Notes: generated by a model not told the origin, from the sequence alone. Shown: positions 1-6,925, numbered from the stretch's first letter. The stretch: DNA of 35,103 nucleotides from an uncultured Clostridia bacterium (GCA_946186245.1 CAMHMN010000025.1:1-35103); one strand, 5' to 3'. Made by a program: numbers and translations.

Positions 1-677
1 TTTACAGCATTTTTTTCGACGATTGCATCGTCATGTTTCCGAGAATCGAGGATTTAAAAACGGCCCTGGCGAACGATACCTTCGGCCGAAACGTCACACA
101 GAAGACCTCCGGCATTGCCAGTGCGCATAATGCCATTCTCGCCGTCAACGGGGATTATTACGGCGCGAACAGCCAGGGCTACGTCATCAAGAACGGCGTG
201 ATCTACCGCGACACCACCCGCCGCAGTACCGGATATGACGATCTGGTGATCTACAAAGACGGTTCATTCGGCATCGTCAACGAATCCGAAGTGACGGCGC
301 AGGAACTGCTGGACAGCGGGGCGGTGAATCTCTTTGCCTTCGGTCCGACGCTGGTTTCCGACGGCAAGGTGGTGATCTCGCAGAATGAGGAGGTCGGCAG
401 AGCCATGGCAAACAATCCCAGAACAGCCATAGGCATCATCGATGACCTGCATTATGTGCTGGTGGTATCGGACGGCAGAACCAACACAAGCCAGGGTCTG
501 TCGCTCTACGAACTGGCGCAGGTGATGCAGCAGTACGGCTGCAAAACCGCCTACAACCTCGACGGCGGCGGTTCATCCACCATGTATTTCAACGGTCAGG
601 TGGTCAACAATCCCACCACAAACGGCAACAGAATTTCAGAAAGGTCGGTGAGCGACATTGTATACATCGGATATTGA
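1..677 (+). CDS. Phosphodiester glycosidase (NAGPA-like) domain protein, 5' truncated
   Basis: The reading frame is open to the left edge (first complete codon at base 3), so the gene begins outside the window; the internal ATG at 33 is not a convincing start. The visible part is the C-terminal phosphodiester glycosidase domain. It shows VNGDYYG, the signature NPRTAIG (about 414-434), VVSDGR, the glycine-rich NLDGGGSSTM near base 560, and the closing ERSVSDI. In this family (mammalian uncovering enzyme, Bacillus YngK-like and exopolysaccharide proteins) these residues form the active site that cleaves N-acetylglucosamine phosphodiesters, usually on cell-envelope polymers. The missing N-terminus probably holds a signal or membrane anchor (inference). 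The stop lies 22 nt before the next start, so the two genes probably form an operon. Confidence 0.85.
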   Translation, partial: YSIFFDDCIVMFPRIEDLKTALANDTFGRNVTQKTSGIASAHNAILAVNGDYYGANSQGYVIKNGVIYRDTTRRSTGYDDLVIYKDGSFGIVNESEVTAQELLDSGAVNLFAFGPTLVSDGKVVISQNEEVGRAMANNPRTAIGIIDDLHYVLVVSDGRTNTSQGLSLYELAQVMQQYGCKTAYNLDGGGSSTMYFNGQVVNNPTTNGNRISERSVSDIVYIGY

Positions 678-699
678 CGGCAGAAGGAGCTATGACAGA

Positions 700-1176
700 A
701 TGCCCACCAACAACAGACAACCCGGGAGATTCACCCAATACCAGACCTATCAGAGGAAAGCGTCAGAACACGCCGCGCTGGCGATTCACGGCAGATACGC
801 CAAGATCGCGCTGGTCTACGCAGGAATCACCGCCTTCTGCCTCGTGTTCTGCGCAATTTATGAAAAATTCAGCTTCGGCGAGCATTCGCTCTGGATGCGC
901 ATGATGTTCATGATCCCGCTGCTCGGGGGCGCGGCGCCCTTCGGACTGATAGCGGTCTCGGAAAATCCCCCTTCCGTCTCCCGCGCAGCCTTCAATCTGT
1001 GGAATTCCGGACTTGCGGTGCACATCAGCGGCTGTCTGGTACACGGCATCATCGAGATTTCCGGCAGAGTCCCGGATTACGACGTTTTCTACTGGGCGAT
1101 CAGCGGAATATTCCTCGCCCTTGCCTTCATCATTCAACTCGCGGCCTGGCGCAAAGCCGGAGCACGCAGAAGATGA
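700..1176 (+). CDS. Four-helix integral membrane protein, unrecognised
   Basis: A protein of 158 residues with an arginine/glutamine-rich N-terminus and four hydrophobic segments: IALVYAGITAFCLVFCAIY, a stretch around MIPLLGGAAPFGLIAV, one around SGLAVHISGCLVHGIIEI, and YWAISGIFLALAFIIQLAAW. I chose the ATG at 700 because AGAAGGAG (682-689) sits 10 nt upstream. The longer in-frame start at 658 has no ribosome site and overlaps the previous gene. It closely follows the glycosidase gene and precedes a hairpin terminator, so it is probably the last gene of that operon. I recognise no family or catalytic residue. A membrane partner of the envelope glycosidase is only a guess from position. Confidence 0.75.
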   Translation: MPTNNRQPGRFTQYQTYQRKASEHAALAIHGRYAKIALVYAGITAFCLVFCAIYEKFSFGEHSLWMRMMFMIPLLGGAAPFGLIAVSENPPSVSRAAFNLWNSGLAVHISGCLVHGIIEISGRVPDYDVFYWAISGIFLALAFIIQLAAWRKAGARRR

Positions 1177-1204
1177 TTCTTTTCAATTCAACACACAGCA
1201 GCAC

Positions 1205-1250
1205 GGCGTGCAGCCTTGGGAGTATTCTCAGGACTGTACGCCTTCTTTTG
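1205..1250 (+). terminator. Rho-independent terminator of the membrane-protein operon
   Basis: GGCGTGCAG (1205-1213) pairs with CTGTACGCC (1234-1242) with one G-U pair, and is followed by TTCTTTT. It ends the operon that enters from the left. Confidence 0.55.
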
Positions 1251-1299
1251 CGTAAATCTCACTTATGAGAAAATATTTTAAAAATTTTTCCATTTTCTC

Positions 1300-1328
1300 T
1301 TGCAATAGTCGCATTTATGTGATACAAT
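1300..1328 (+). promoter_or_regulatory. Sigma-A-type promoter of the Y-family polymerase gene
   Basis: TTGCAA (1300-1305), a 17-nt spacer, then TACAAT (1323-1328), about 50 nt before the polymerase start. I saw no Gram-positive LexA box (GAAC-N4-GTTC) around it, so SOS control is not supported by the sequence. Confidence 0.7.
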
Positions 1329-1379
1329 AAAATTGTAAGTCGCAGAATTGACACATTTCAGCAAGGCGGTGAACCATAA

Positions 1380-2924
1380 ATGGACGGCATGGACGAAAAT
1401 TTCAGCAAAAAACAGTACATTGCCATCGACCTCAAATCCTTCTATGCCTCGGTGGAGGCTGCCGAGCGAGGGCTTGACCCGCTGGACGTGAATCTCGTGG
1501 TCGCCGACGAGAGCCGCACCGACAAGACCATCTGTCTGGCCGTTTCCCCCTCGCTCAAGGCGATCGGCGTACCGGGAAGGGCACGGCTCTTCGAGGCAAA
1601 ACAGCGCATCAGAGAGGCGAACTGCGACAGGCTGGCATGCGCTCCGGGGAATTCCTTCACTGGGCGTTCCGTCTTTGCGTCCCGTCTTGCGGAAGACCCA
1701 TCGCTGGAGCTGGACATGATCATCGCGCCGCCGCGGATGAGGCTTTATATGGATTACTCCCGCCGCATCGTGGAAATATACATGGGCTATGTATCGCCGG
1801 AGGATATTCTGGTCTATTCGGTAGACGAGGTTTTTATCGACGCGACTCCTTACCTCCGCTATTACGGCCTGAATTCCCGCGAGCTTGCCATGAAAATGAT
1901 ACGCGACGTGCTCAGCGCCACCCGCATTACCGCCACCGTCGGGATAGGCACCAATATGTATCTGGCCAAGGTGGCAATGGACATCGTCGCCAAGAAAATG
2001 CCGCCCGACAGCGACGGCGTCCGTATTGCCGAGCTTGACGAACTGAGCTACCGCCAAAGGCTGTGGTGCCACCGTCCCCTCACCGACTTCTGGCGGATAG
2101 GCGGCGGCATTGCCCGCAAGCTGGAAAGGAACGGCATCTTCACCATGGGTGACATCGCGCGATGCTCCGAAGGCGCGCCGAATTGCCTGCACAACGAAGA
2201 CCTTTTGTACCGGCTCTTCGGCATCAACGCGGAACTTCTGATCGACCACGCGTGGGGCTGGGAACCTGCCGAAATTTCCGACTGCAAGGACTACGCCCCC
2301 CAGACCAAAAGCCTGAACAGCGGACAGGTGCTCTGCCGTCCCTATACCGCCGCCCAGGGAAGAACCGTGGTGCGGGAAATGGCGGATCAGCTTTCCATGA
2401 AGCTTGTTCGCAAGGGGCTATTCACCGATCATACCACGCTCGACGTGTGCTACGACGTGGACAACCTGCTCGATTCCCGCAGAGCCGCATTGTACAGCGG
2501 CCCCGTCGATATCGACGGGTACGGCAGACGAGTTCCCAAAAGGGTGCACGGTTCCCGCAATCTCGGCAGACACACATCTTCCACATCCGTGATTGTGGAC
2601 GCGGTGAGCGAAATATACGACAGAATCGTCAATGACGATCTGCTGGTGCGGCGATTCAACATTTCGGTCTGCCACCTTCTCACCCAGACGGAACTCGACG
2701 CGGCGACGCCGCAGGGAATTCAGCTGGATTTCTTCGACCTCTTTGCGGAGAACGACGCCAGGAAAGCCGAACAGGCGCTTCTGGAAAAGGAACGCCGCGT
2801 ACAGGAAGCGCTTCTCGCCATTCGCGGCCGGTACGGCAAGAATTCCGTCGTCCGGGGGCTGAACATGCGCAATGAAGCCACGGGCATGGAACGCAACGCG
2901 CAGGTCGGAGGACACAAAGCATAG
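1380..2924 (+). CDS. Y-family translesion DNA polymerase (UmuC/DinB-like)
   Basis: A 514-residue error-prone polymerase that copies past damaged bases. The catalytic metal-binding residues are present: Asp17 in YIAIDLKSFYASVEA, and Asp149 and Glu150 in VYSVDEVFIDA. The palm/thumb transition GIGTNMYLAKVAMDI and the helix-hairpin region around FWRIGGGIARKLERNGI follow, then a long little-finger domain. The insert between the fingers and second palm motif resembles the Firmicute UvrX/YqjW type rather than short DinB. The ATG at 1380 has AAGGCGGTG 8 nt upstream and its own promoter. The following gene is YolD-like, the usual partner of this polymerase subtype. The exact subfamily (Pol IV or Pol V-like) cannot be fixed by eye. 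No C-terminal clamp-binding peptide is obvious, although QLDFFDLF near the end is a fair QLxLF-like candidate. Confidence 0.9.
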   Translation: MDGMDENFSKKQYIAIDLKSFYASVEAAERGLDPLDVNLVVADESRTDKTICLAVSPSLKAIGVPGRARLFEAKQRIREANCDRLACAPGNSFTGRSVFASRLAEDPSLELDMIIAPPRMRLYMDYSRRIVEIYMGYVSPEDILVYSVDEVFIDATPYLRYYGLNSRELAMKMIRDVLSATRITATVGIGTNMYLAKVAMDIVAKKMPPDSDGVRIAELDELSYRQRLWCHRPLTDFWRIGGGIARKLERNGIFTMGDIARCSEGAPNCLHNEDLLYRLFGINAELLIDHAWGWEPAEISDCKDYAPQTKSLNSGQVLCRPYTAAQGRTVVREMADQLSMKLVRKGLFTDHTTLDVCYDVDNLLDSRRAALYSGPVDIDGYGRRVPKRVHGSRNLGRHTSSTSVIVDAVSEIYDRIVNDDLLVRRFNISVCHLLTQTELDAATPQGIQLDFFDLFAENDARKAEQALLEKERRVQEALLAIRGRYGKNSVVRGLNMRNEATGMERNAQVGGHKA

Positions 2925-2926
2925 GC

Positions 2927-2982
2927 GCGCAGCAGAGCTGCGCTAAATGAATAATGAATAATGGAGGAAGGGCTTCGCCCTT
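2927..2982. repeat. Palindromic repeat mosaic between polymerase and yolD genes
   Basis: Three adjoining elements fill the gap: the hairpin GCGCAGC-aga-GCTGCGC (2927-2943), a tandem AATGAAT run (2946-2963), and the hairpin AAGGG-cttcg-CCCTT (2968-2982). This looks like an intergenic REP-type element rather than part of either gene. The two genes would still be co-transcribed, because neither hairpin has a T-run. Confidence 0.6.
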
Positions 2983-3007
2983 GGAATACAGAAATGGAGG
3001 TTGGAGC

Positions 3008-3436
3008 ATGAATACGCAATTGACCTATGGAGATATCTTATTTCACCGTCATCATGTATCGCAAAGCAGGCCGCACATGCCGGTACACAGCCGGGCGGCG
3101 CAGTTCGCCCCTTTCGCAGCGCTGACGGGATACGACGACATCATCAGCGAATCGGCGCGATTCACGGAGGATTCACCCGATCTCGGCGAAAGTCTGATTT
3201 CGGATCTGAACGACCGGCTGGTCTTTCTGCTAAGCCGTGACAGGCCTCCGGCGACAACGGTAACCTATTTCATCCCTGACGCAAAGAAATCGGGCGGCAG
3301 ATACCTGACATTCACCGACAGACTTGCGAAATACGACCCGCACAGGCGCAGGCTGGTATTCGCAAGCGGACTTGCGCTGCCGGTGGAAAGCGTCACCGAT
3401 GTGGAAAGCGACGAGCTGGACCTGCTGCAATTCTGA
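3008..3436 (+). CDS. YolD-like family protein
   Basis: A protein of 142 residues carrying the family hallmark RAAQFAPFAALTGYDD near the N-terminus, followed by an acidic helix and a beta-rich C-terminus. YolD-like proteins are typically encoded beside UvrX/YqjW-type Y-family polymerases in Firmicutes and their plasmids or phages, where they are thought to serve as small accessory or UmuD-like partners. The biochemical role is poorly defined. The ATG at 3008 has GGAGG (2996-3000) 7 nt upstream. The longer frame from 2954 runs through the palindromic repeat and has no ribosome site. The only gap from the polymerase gene is the repeat mosaic, and the pair ends in a strong terminator, so they probably share one transcript. 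Confidence 0.88.
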   Translation: MNTQLTYGDILFHRHHVSQSRPHMPVHSRAAQFAPFAALTGYDDIISESARFTEDSPDLGESLISDLNDRLVFLLSRDRPPATTVTYFIPDAKKSGGRYLTFTDRLAKYDPHRRRLVFASGLALPVESVTDVESDELDLLQF

Positions 3437-3438
3437 AT

Positions 3439-3465
3439 TTTTCCTGACAGCGCTTTTCCTGACAG
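3439..3465 (+). repeat. Tandem direct repeat of 12 bp
   Basis: TTTTCCTGACAG occurs at 3439-3450 and again at 3454-3465, separated by CGC, just after the yolD stop. It looks like a local duplication; no function is evident. Confidence 0.6.
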
Positions 3466-3470
3466 AACAG

Positions 3471-3518
3471 CAAAAACGGCGTACCTGCGCAATCTTCCCT
3501 GCAAGTACGTCGTTTTTT
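3471..3518. terminator. Bidirectional terminator between convergent genes
   Basis: An A-rich flank and left arm (3471-3488) pair with GCAAGTACGTCGTTTTTT (3501-3518) through an approximately 17-bp stem with two G-U pairs. It has T-runs in both orientations, ending the plus-strand yolD unit and the minus-strand FMN-protein unit. Confidence 0.8.
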
Positions 3519-3555
3519 GTTATGCGATCTTTTTCATATCATCATTGTCGTTCCA

Positions 3556-5349
3556 TCAGTGGCCTCTGTGCATTCCTCTGCCGCCCATCTGGCTGTTCTG
3601 ATTGGTATATTCCATGCCGAGAGCGTTGGCGACGGCTTCAATAATACCGTTGCTGCTCATGGTGGCGCCGCTGACCGTCTGCACGTTGAGCGACTGCGCC
3701 TCGAGAATTTCACCGATGACGGTGTCCTTTGCCCTGTTCATATACTGCGCGTCCTCGCGGGAGCTTTCAACCGTAAGGGATGTGACCTTGCCCTTCTTGA
3801 CCTTGACAGTGACCTCTATGCTGCCGTTCCTGCTCTGACCGGTGCCGCTGTAGGTGCCGTCCTTGAGGTTAGCGAAGTCGAGATTGGCGTTCTGCGCGGT
3901 GTTCTTGTCTGTGTTTTTATCCGCGGTGTTGTCACTGCTCTTGTCTTTGCTCTTATCGGAGCCGGAATTTCCTTCGTCGCTGCCGCCGGGACGGTTTCTC
4001 TTATTGCGTCCGCCGTGGTCGCCGCCGGGGCCTCTTCTCTCGCCGCCGTTCTGTCCTTCGCCTCCGAAGCCGTGATGTCCGCCGCGGTGCTCGCCGTTTT
4101 CACCGCCGAAGCCGTGTTCATTGGGGAGGGTTTGGTAATCGTCCGATTGCTGGGTTGTAACGCCCAGAGCATTCGCAACTGCCTGCATGATGCCCCGGCT
4201 GCTGAAGGTCGCGCCGCTGACGGTCTGCACGTCTGTCGTCTGTCCCGAAATGATCTCATTGATGACCGTATTCTTCGCGCGGCTGAAGAACTGTTCGTCG
4301 TCGCTGTAGCTTTCCACGTCAATGGAAGTAATGCTGCCGCCGGAAACCTTGACCTTGACCTTGATTTCTCCGCGATAGCCCTGCGCGCTGCCTTCATAGG
4401 TGCCGTCCACATACTGTCCCTGAGAAACCGCCGTCATGCCTGAGATACTTGTCAAAGGCGAGCTGACGGTGATGGAGCCGATCTGATAGATACCTGTAAT
4501 GGCAAGAGCCGCGGCGCTGCCCGCCACCGCTTCACGCGGAGAGGTGTACAACGCCTTGGCGCCGCATTTTTCCACACAGCGGAAGCAGTCGATGCATTCG
4601 GAAGAAGTGACGCTGCCGCCGGGAATCGCGCCGCCCGATTCAGCCGCAACATTCACGCCCATCGGGCACGCGGCATCGCACTGGCCGCAGCCCACGCATT
4701 TTCCGTTGCCCTTGACCCTGAAGAGTCTGCCGCGGGAAATCAGGCTGAATACGCCGCCCAGAGGGCAGAAATACCGGCAAAATCCACGCTCCACAAAGAG
4801 CGAGAATATGATAATTGCGATGAGGAACTGGCCGCCGATACTGAACCATCCGGAGAGGTCGCTCCAGCCCTTGTAGCTGGAATACTGTCCGAATGCGTTC
4901 CACGGGCTGATAAAGTCATAGGAAATGCTGAATGTCCACAGCACGAACAGCACCGCAAGCACGCCGTACTTTACCTTTCTGAGAATGCGGTCGGCTTCGG
5001 GGGTGATTCTGAGCCGGGGAATCCCGAGTTTTTTGCCGATGAAGCCCATAAGCTCCTGCATTCCGCCGAAGGCACAGAGGTAGCCGCAGAAGAATCTGCC
5101 CCAGAGCGCCGTGATCGGGATGATTGCCAGCAGAATCAGCAGCGGCGCGCCCATGGCCGCCCATGTGAATTGTCCGCCGAGAATCGCCTGCCACAACCCC
5201 TTGAACGCGCCGAGTCCCAGAATGAAAAGCCCCGGCATGAGCAGGAATCCTGCGATCTGAAACGCATGCCTTACCGCCTGCGTCACGCTGATGCTTTTGA
5301 ATAATGTCCTTTCCTTCTTATTGATAACAGCAATCTGTCTTGTTTCCAT
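3556..5349 (-). CDS. Membrane polyferredoxin (NosR/NapH-like) with two covalent-FMN domains
   Basis: A 597-residue membrane redox protein. Residues 25-205 contain several membrane helices with the paired cysteine motifs FFCGYLCAFGG and GFCRYFCPLGG typical of NapH/NosR/CcoG-type proteins. Two [4Fe-4S] motifs follow: CVGCGQCDAACP (218-229) and CIDCFRCVEKC (252-262). After one more hydrophobic segment (about 278-296) come two FMN-binding domains of the NqrC/RnfG kind, with attachment motifs SGAT at Thr381 and Thr563. They are joined by a Gly/His/Asn/charged linker (about 410-490), and the tail is GGRGMHRGH. The likely path is from quinol or ferredoxin through the Fe-S clusters to FMN outside the membrane (inference). 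The start at METRQ has AAAGGAG 8 nt upstream; an upstream in-frame ATG at 5376 lacks a site. The ApbE needed to attach FMN is the gene upstream. Substrate and acceptor are unknown. Confidence 0.88.
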   Translation of the reverse strand: METRQIAVINKKERTLFKSISVTQAVRHAFQIAGFLLMPGLFILGLGAFKGLWQAILGGQFTWAAMGAPLLILLAIIPITALWGRFFCGYLCAFGGMQELMGFIGKKLGIPRLRITPEADRILRKVKYGVLAVLFVLWTFSISYDFISPWNAFGQYSSYKGWSDLSGWFSIGGQFLIAIIIFSLFVERGFCRYFCPLGGVFSLISRGRLFRVKGNGKCVGCGQCDAACPMGVNVAAESGGAIPGGSVTSSECIDCFRCVEKCGAKALYTSPREAVAGSAAALAITGIYQIGSITVSSPLTSISGMTAVSQGQYVDGTYEGSAQGYRGEIKVKVKVSGGSITSIDVESYSDDEQFFSRAKNTVINEIISGQTTDVQTVSGATFSSRGIMQAVANALGVTTQQSDDYQTLPNEHGFGGENGEHRGGHHGFGGEGQNGGERRGPGGDHGGRNKRNRPGGSDEGNSGSDKSKDKSSDNTADKNTDKNTAQNANLDFANLKDGTYSGTGQSRNGSIEVTVKVKKGKVTSLTVESSREDAQYMNRAKDTVIGEILEAQSLNVQTVSGATMSSNGIIEAVANALGMEYTNQNSQMGGRGMHRGH

Positions 5350-5370
5350 ACAAAACACTCCTTTGTGATA

Positions 5371-5389
5371 TTTCATTGAAGCCGATTGA
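5371..5389. repeat. Left copy of an imperfect direct repeat
   Basis: TTTCATTGAAGCCGATTGA. It matches 5689-5708 except for one G/C substitution and one extra T. The two copies bound the palindrome-rich block. Confidence 0.6.
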
Positions 5390-5688
5390 AAAACTCGAAA
5401 GGCATCGGAAACGGGGGGTTAGAGATAGAGGGGGCTTTTTCTCCACTCGGGGCAAAGGATTTCTTTGATTAACGCCGTATCGGTTGCGCCCTACCCTATT
5501 TTCATTCGCAACGTGTTGCAGCGAGGGTCGCTGCCCCTCGTTGTCAGCTCCGCTGACAACATACCCCGCAAGGGCTCTGCCCTTGACCCGGCAGGGAGCA
5601 GTGGCCCCCTGCACTCCACGCCGCTATCGCGGTTAATTACGAGCTTCGCTATTCTAATTTTCTTTTTCTTTTACAATCGCCTGACTAT
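5390..5688. repeat. Palindrome-rich intergenic block between apbE and the FMN protein gene
   Basis: About 300 bp with no supportable gene. It holds a series of short perfect hairpins: a CGAGGG/CCCCTCG arm pair near 5520-5540, TTGTCAGC-tcc-GCTGACAA, AAGGGC-tct-GCCCTT (the same kind as at 2968), GCAGGG/CCCCTGC and CCGC-tatc-GCGG. No T-run follows any of them on the minus strand, so they are not ordinary terminators. The composition, and an AAGGGC-type hairpin resembling the one at 2968, suggest a non-coding repeat element with other copies in the genome (inference). Confidence 0.6.
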
Positions 5689-5708
5689 TTTCATTCAAGC
5701 CGATTTGA
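5689..5708. repeat. Right copy of an imperfect direct repeat, overlapping the apbE stop
   Basis: TTTCATTCAAGCCGATTTGA. It contains the complement of the apbE stop codon (5695-5697) and mirrors 5371-5389. Confidence 0.6.
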
Positions 5709-6546
5709 CGCGTTCCGTGATGCGTTCAGTGGCGAATATCCCGCCGTCGCTGAGAATGAAAATTCCTTCCAGACCCAGCAGATCAAGCAACGGCAATCCC
5801 CGCTTCGAGCCCAGCACCATGCAGGCTGTTGCAGCCGCGTCGGCGGCGGCGCCGTCCTTCCCCACCACGGTGACTGAAGCAAGATCGCTCACGGCGGGCT
5901 TGCCTGAAACCGGGTCGAAAATGTGGCAGCCCCGTTCGTAAAGCCCGGAAGTGACCACCGCTTCGTCCACGCTTTCAATAGATACGGCGATTCTTTCAGG
6001 ATTGAATGGATTCCGGATGCCTACCCTTCCGAATTGGCCGATATTACGGACCGTGCCGCCGAGATTGATCACGGCGTTTTTGATTCCATGATGCGCAAGG
6101 ATCTTTGCGATCCTGTCCACCGCGTAGCCCTTGGCGATGCCGCCTAGATGAATTCCCTGACCGACACTTCGCATACGCGCCGAAAGCAGCTTTTCGTTGA
6201 GCAGAATGTCGCGGTAATCCACTTTCGCTCCGGCACTATCCCTGTCGGTCAGCGGCTTGGTGGTAATGTCGAATACGCCGCCTGTCACTTCCCCGTATTT
6301 CACACACAGCCGCAACAGGTCGAAGGTATCCCTGCCGATCAGCGTGTCGCGCACACCGGCGTTTGCGTTGATCCGGGAAATCTCGCTGTCCGGCTTGAAG
6401 ACCGAAAGGCGGTCGTCCATGTCGCTGATATATTCCTCGGCCCGGTCGAGAGCCTTCTGCGCCGATTCCCGCTGCGGTTCGTCAAACCGTGCGGTTATGC
6501 AATTCACCGTGCCAAGCGCGATGAACATTTTTTCTATGGTTCCCAT
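5695..6546 (-). CDS. apbE: FAD:protein FMN transferase (ApbE family)
   Basis: A 283-residue Mg-dependent enzyme that moves FMN from FAD onto Ser/Thr of S(T)GAT motifs in flavoproteins such as RnfD, RnfG and the FMN-domain protein encoded just downstream. Family motifs are in order: LSVFKPDSEISRINANAG (48-64), GIHLGGIAKGYAVD (131-144), INLGGTVRNIG (160-170), TSGLYER (199-205), HIFDPVSGKP (208-217), and the DAAATACMVLG helix (236-246). The start at MGTIEK has AGGAGG 8 nt upstream; a longer in-frame start at 6576 has none. No lipobox or signal peptide is present, unlike many exported Gram-positive ApbE lipoproteins, so a cytoplasmic location is suggested. At 283 residues it is shorter than the usual 310-350. 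Its neighbours make the FMN-domain protein the obvious substrate, and RnfD/RnfG further along are possible ones. Confidence 0.92.
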   Translation of the reverse strand: MGTIEKMFIALGTVNCITARFDEPQRESAQKALDRAEEYISDMDDRLSVFKPDSEISRINANAGVRDTLIGRDTFDLLRLCVKYGEVTGGVFDITTKPLTDRDSAGAKVDYRDILLNEKLLSARMRSVGQGIHLGGIAKGYAVDRIAKILAHHGIKNAVINLGGTVRNIGQFGRVGIRNPFNPERIAVSIESVDEAVVTSGLYERGCHIFDPVSGKPAVSDLASVTVVGKDGAAADAAATACMVLGSKRGLPLLDLLGLEGIFILSDGGIFATERITERVKSA

Positions 6547-6577
6547 CTGTGATCCCTCCTGTTTGCTTTCTGACATG

Positions 6578-6610
6578 ATTATATCCCGCTTAACTTAAAG
6601 ATACTTAAAA
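6578..6610 (-). promoter_or_regulatory. apbE promoter with helically phased direct repeats
   Basis: On the minus strand the -10 TATAAT (6578-6583) lies about 32 nt before the apbE start. The -35 region is poor. Instead two 10-bp near-repeats (plus-strand TAACTTAAAG at 6591-6600 and ATACTTAAAA at 6601-6610) occupy the -17 to -37 region. A weak -35 with 10-bp phased repeats is the usual look of an activator-dependent promoter. Confidence 0.5.
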
Positions 6611-6651
6611 TGAATTCAAATTTATTGCGAAACCATTTTTTCACACAATGC

Positions 6652-6683
6652 AAAAAACTCACCCCGCATGTGAGTGAGTTTTT
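6652..6683 (-). terminator. Terminator after the small membrane protein gene
   Basis: AAAAACTCAC and GTGAGTTTTT form a 10-bp stem; read on the minus strand it ends in TTTTTT. It separates the small membrane protein gene from apbE. Confidence 0.75.
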
Positions 6684-6721
6684 GATCTGTCAACGTAATG
6701 TCTTTTCAATGAATCGCGCAG

Positions 6722-6925
6722 TCATTGGCCGGACCTGTTCTTTCGGGCAACGGTGATATACCCGACCGTCATTCCGATCACGATTGGCAGGCAAATATCG
6801 TTAATCACCGAAAAGCTGTAAGCTCCGCCCTTTATCAGTACGGTATAAATGAAGTCAGTCAGATTCCAGAAGACCACGCAGAACAACGCAAGCAATCCGA
6901 TCGAAATCCAATCGGCTTTTTTCAT
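6722..6925 (-). CDS. Small two-helix membrane protein, unrecognised
   Basis: A 67-residue protein, MKKADWISIGLL..., with hydrophobic segments at about residues 7-27 and 40-60 and a basic tail (ARKNRSGQ). It has its own strong promoter and terminator, and an AAAGGG site 10 nt before the ATG; an in-frame GTG two codons earlier is a less likely start. I recognise no family. It is monocistronic between spoIIE and apbE, so neither neighbour assigns a role. The clean promoter, ribosome site and terminator make it a real gene despite its size. Confidence 0.7.
   Translation of the reverse strand: MKKADWISIGLLALFCVVFWNLTDFIYTVLIKGGAYSFSVINDICLPIVIGMTVGYITVARKNRSGQ

Noticed and set aside
1278-2249. 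A 323-codon open frame opposite the Y-family polymerase
   Set aside because: It covers the catalytic part of the polymerase in antisense and runs through its promoter; no independent support.
2946-2963. Tandem AATGAAT units as a possible CRISPR remnant
   Set aside because: The units are 7 bp with no spacers, and there are no cas genes in the window.
5318-5614. A 98-codon open frame on the minus strand through the palindrome block
   Set aside because: It translates the hairpin repeats, has low-complexity composition, and overlaps the ribosome site and start of the FMN protein gene. Treated as a spurious frame of a repeat element.
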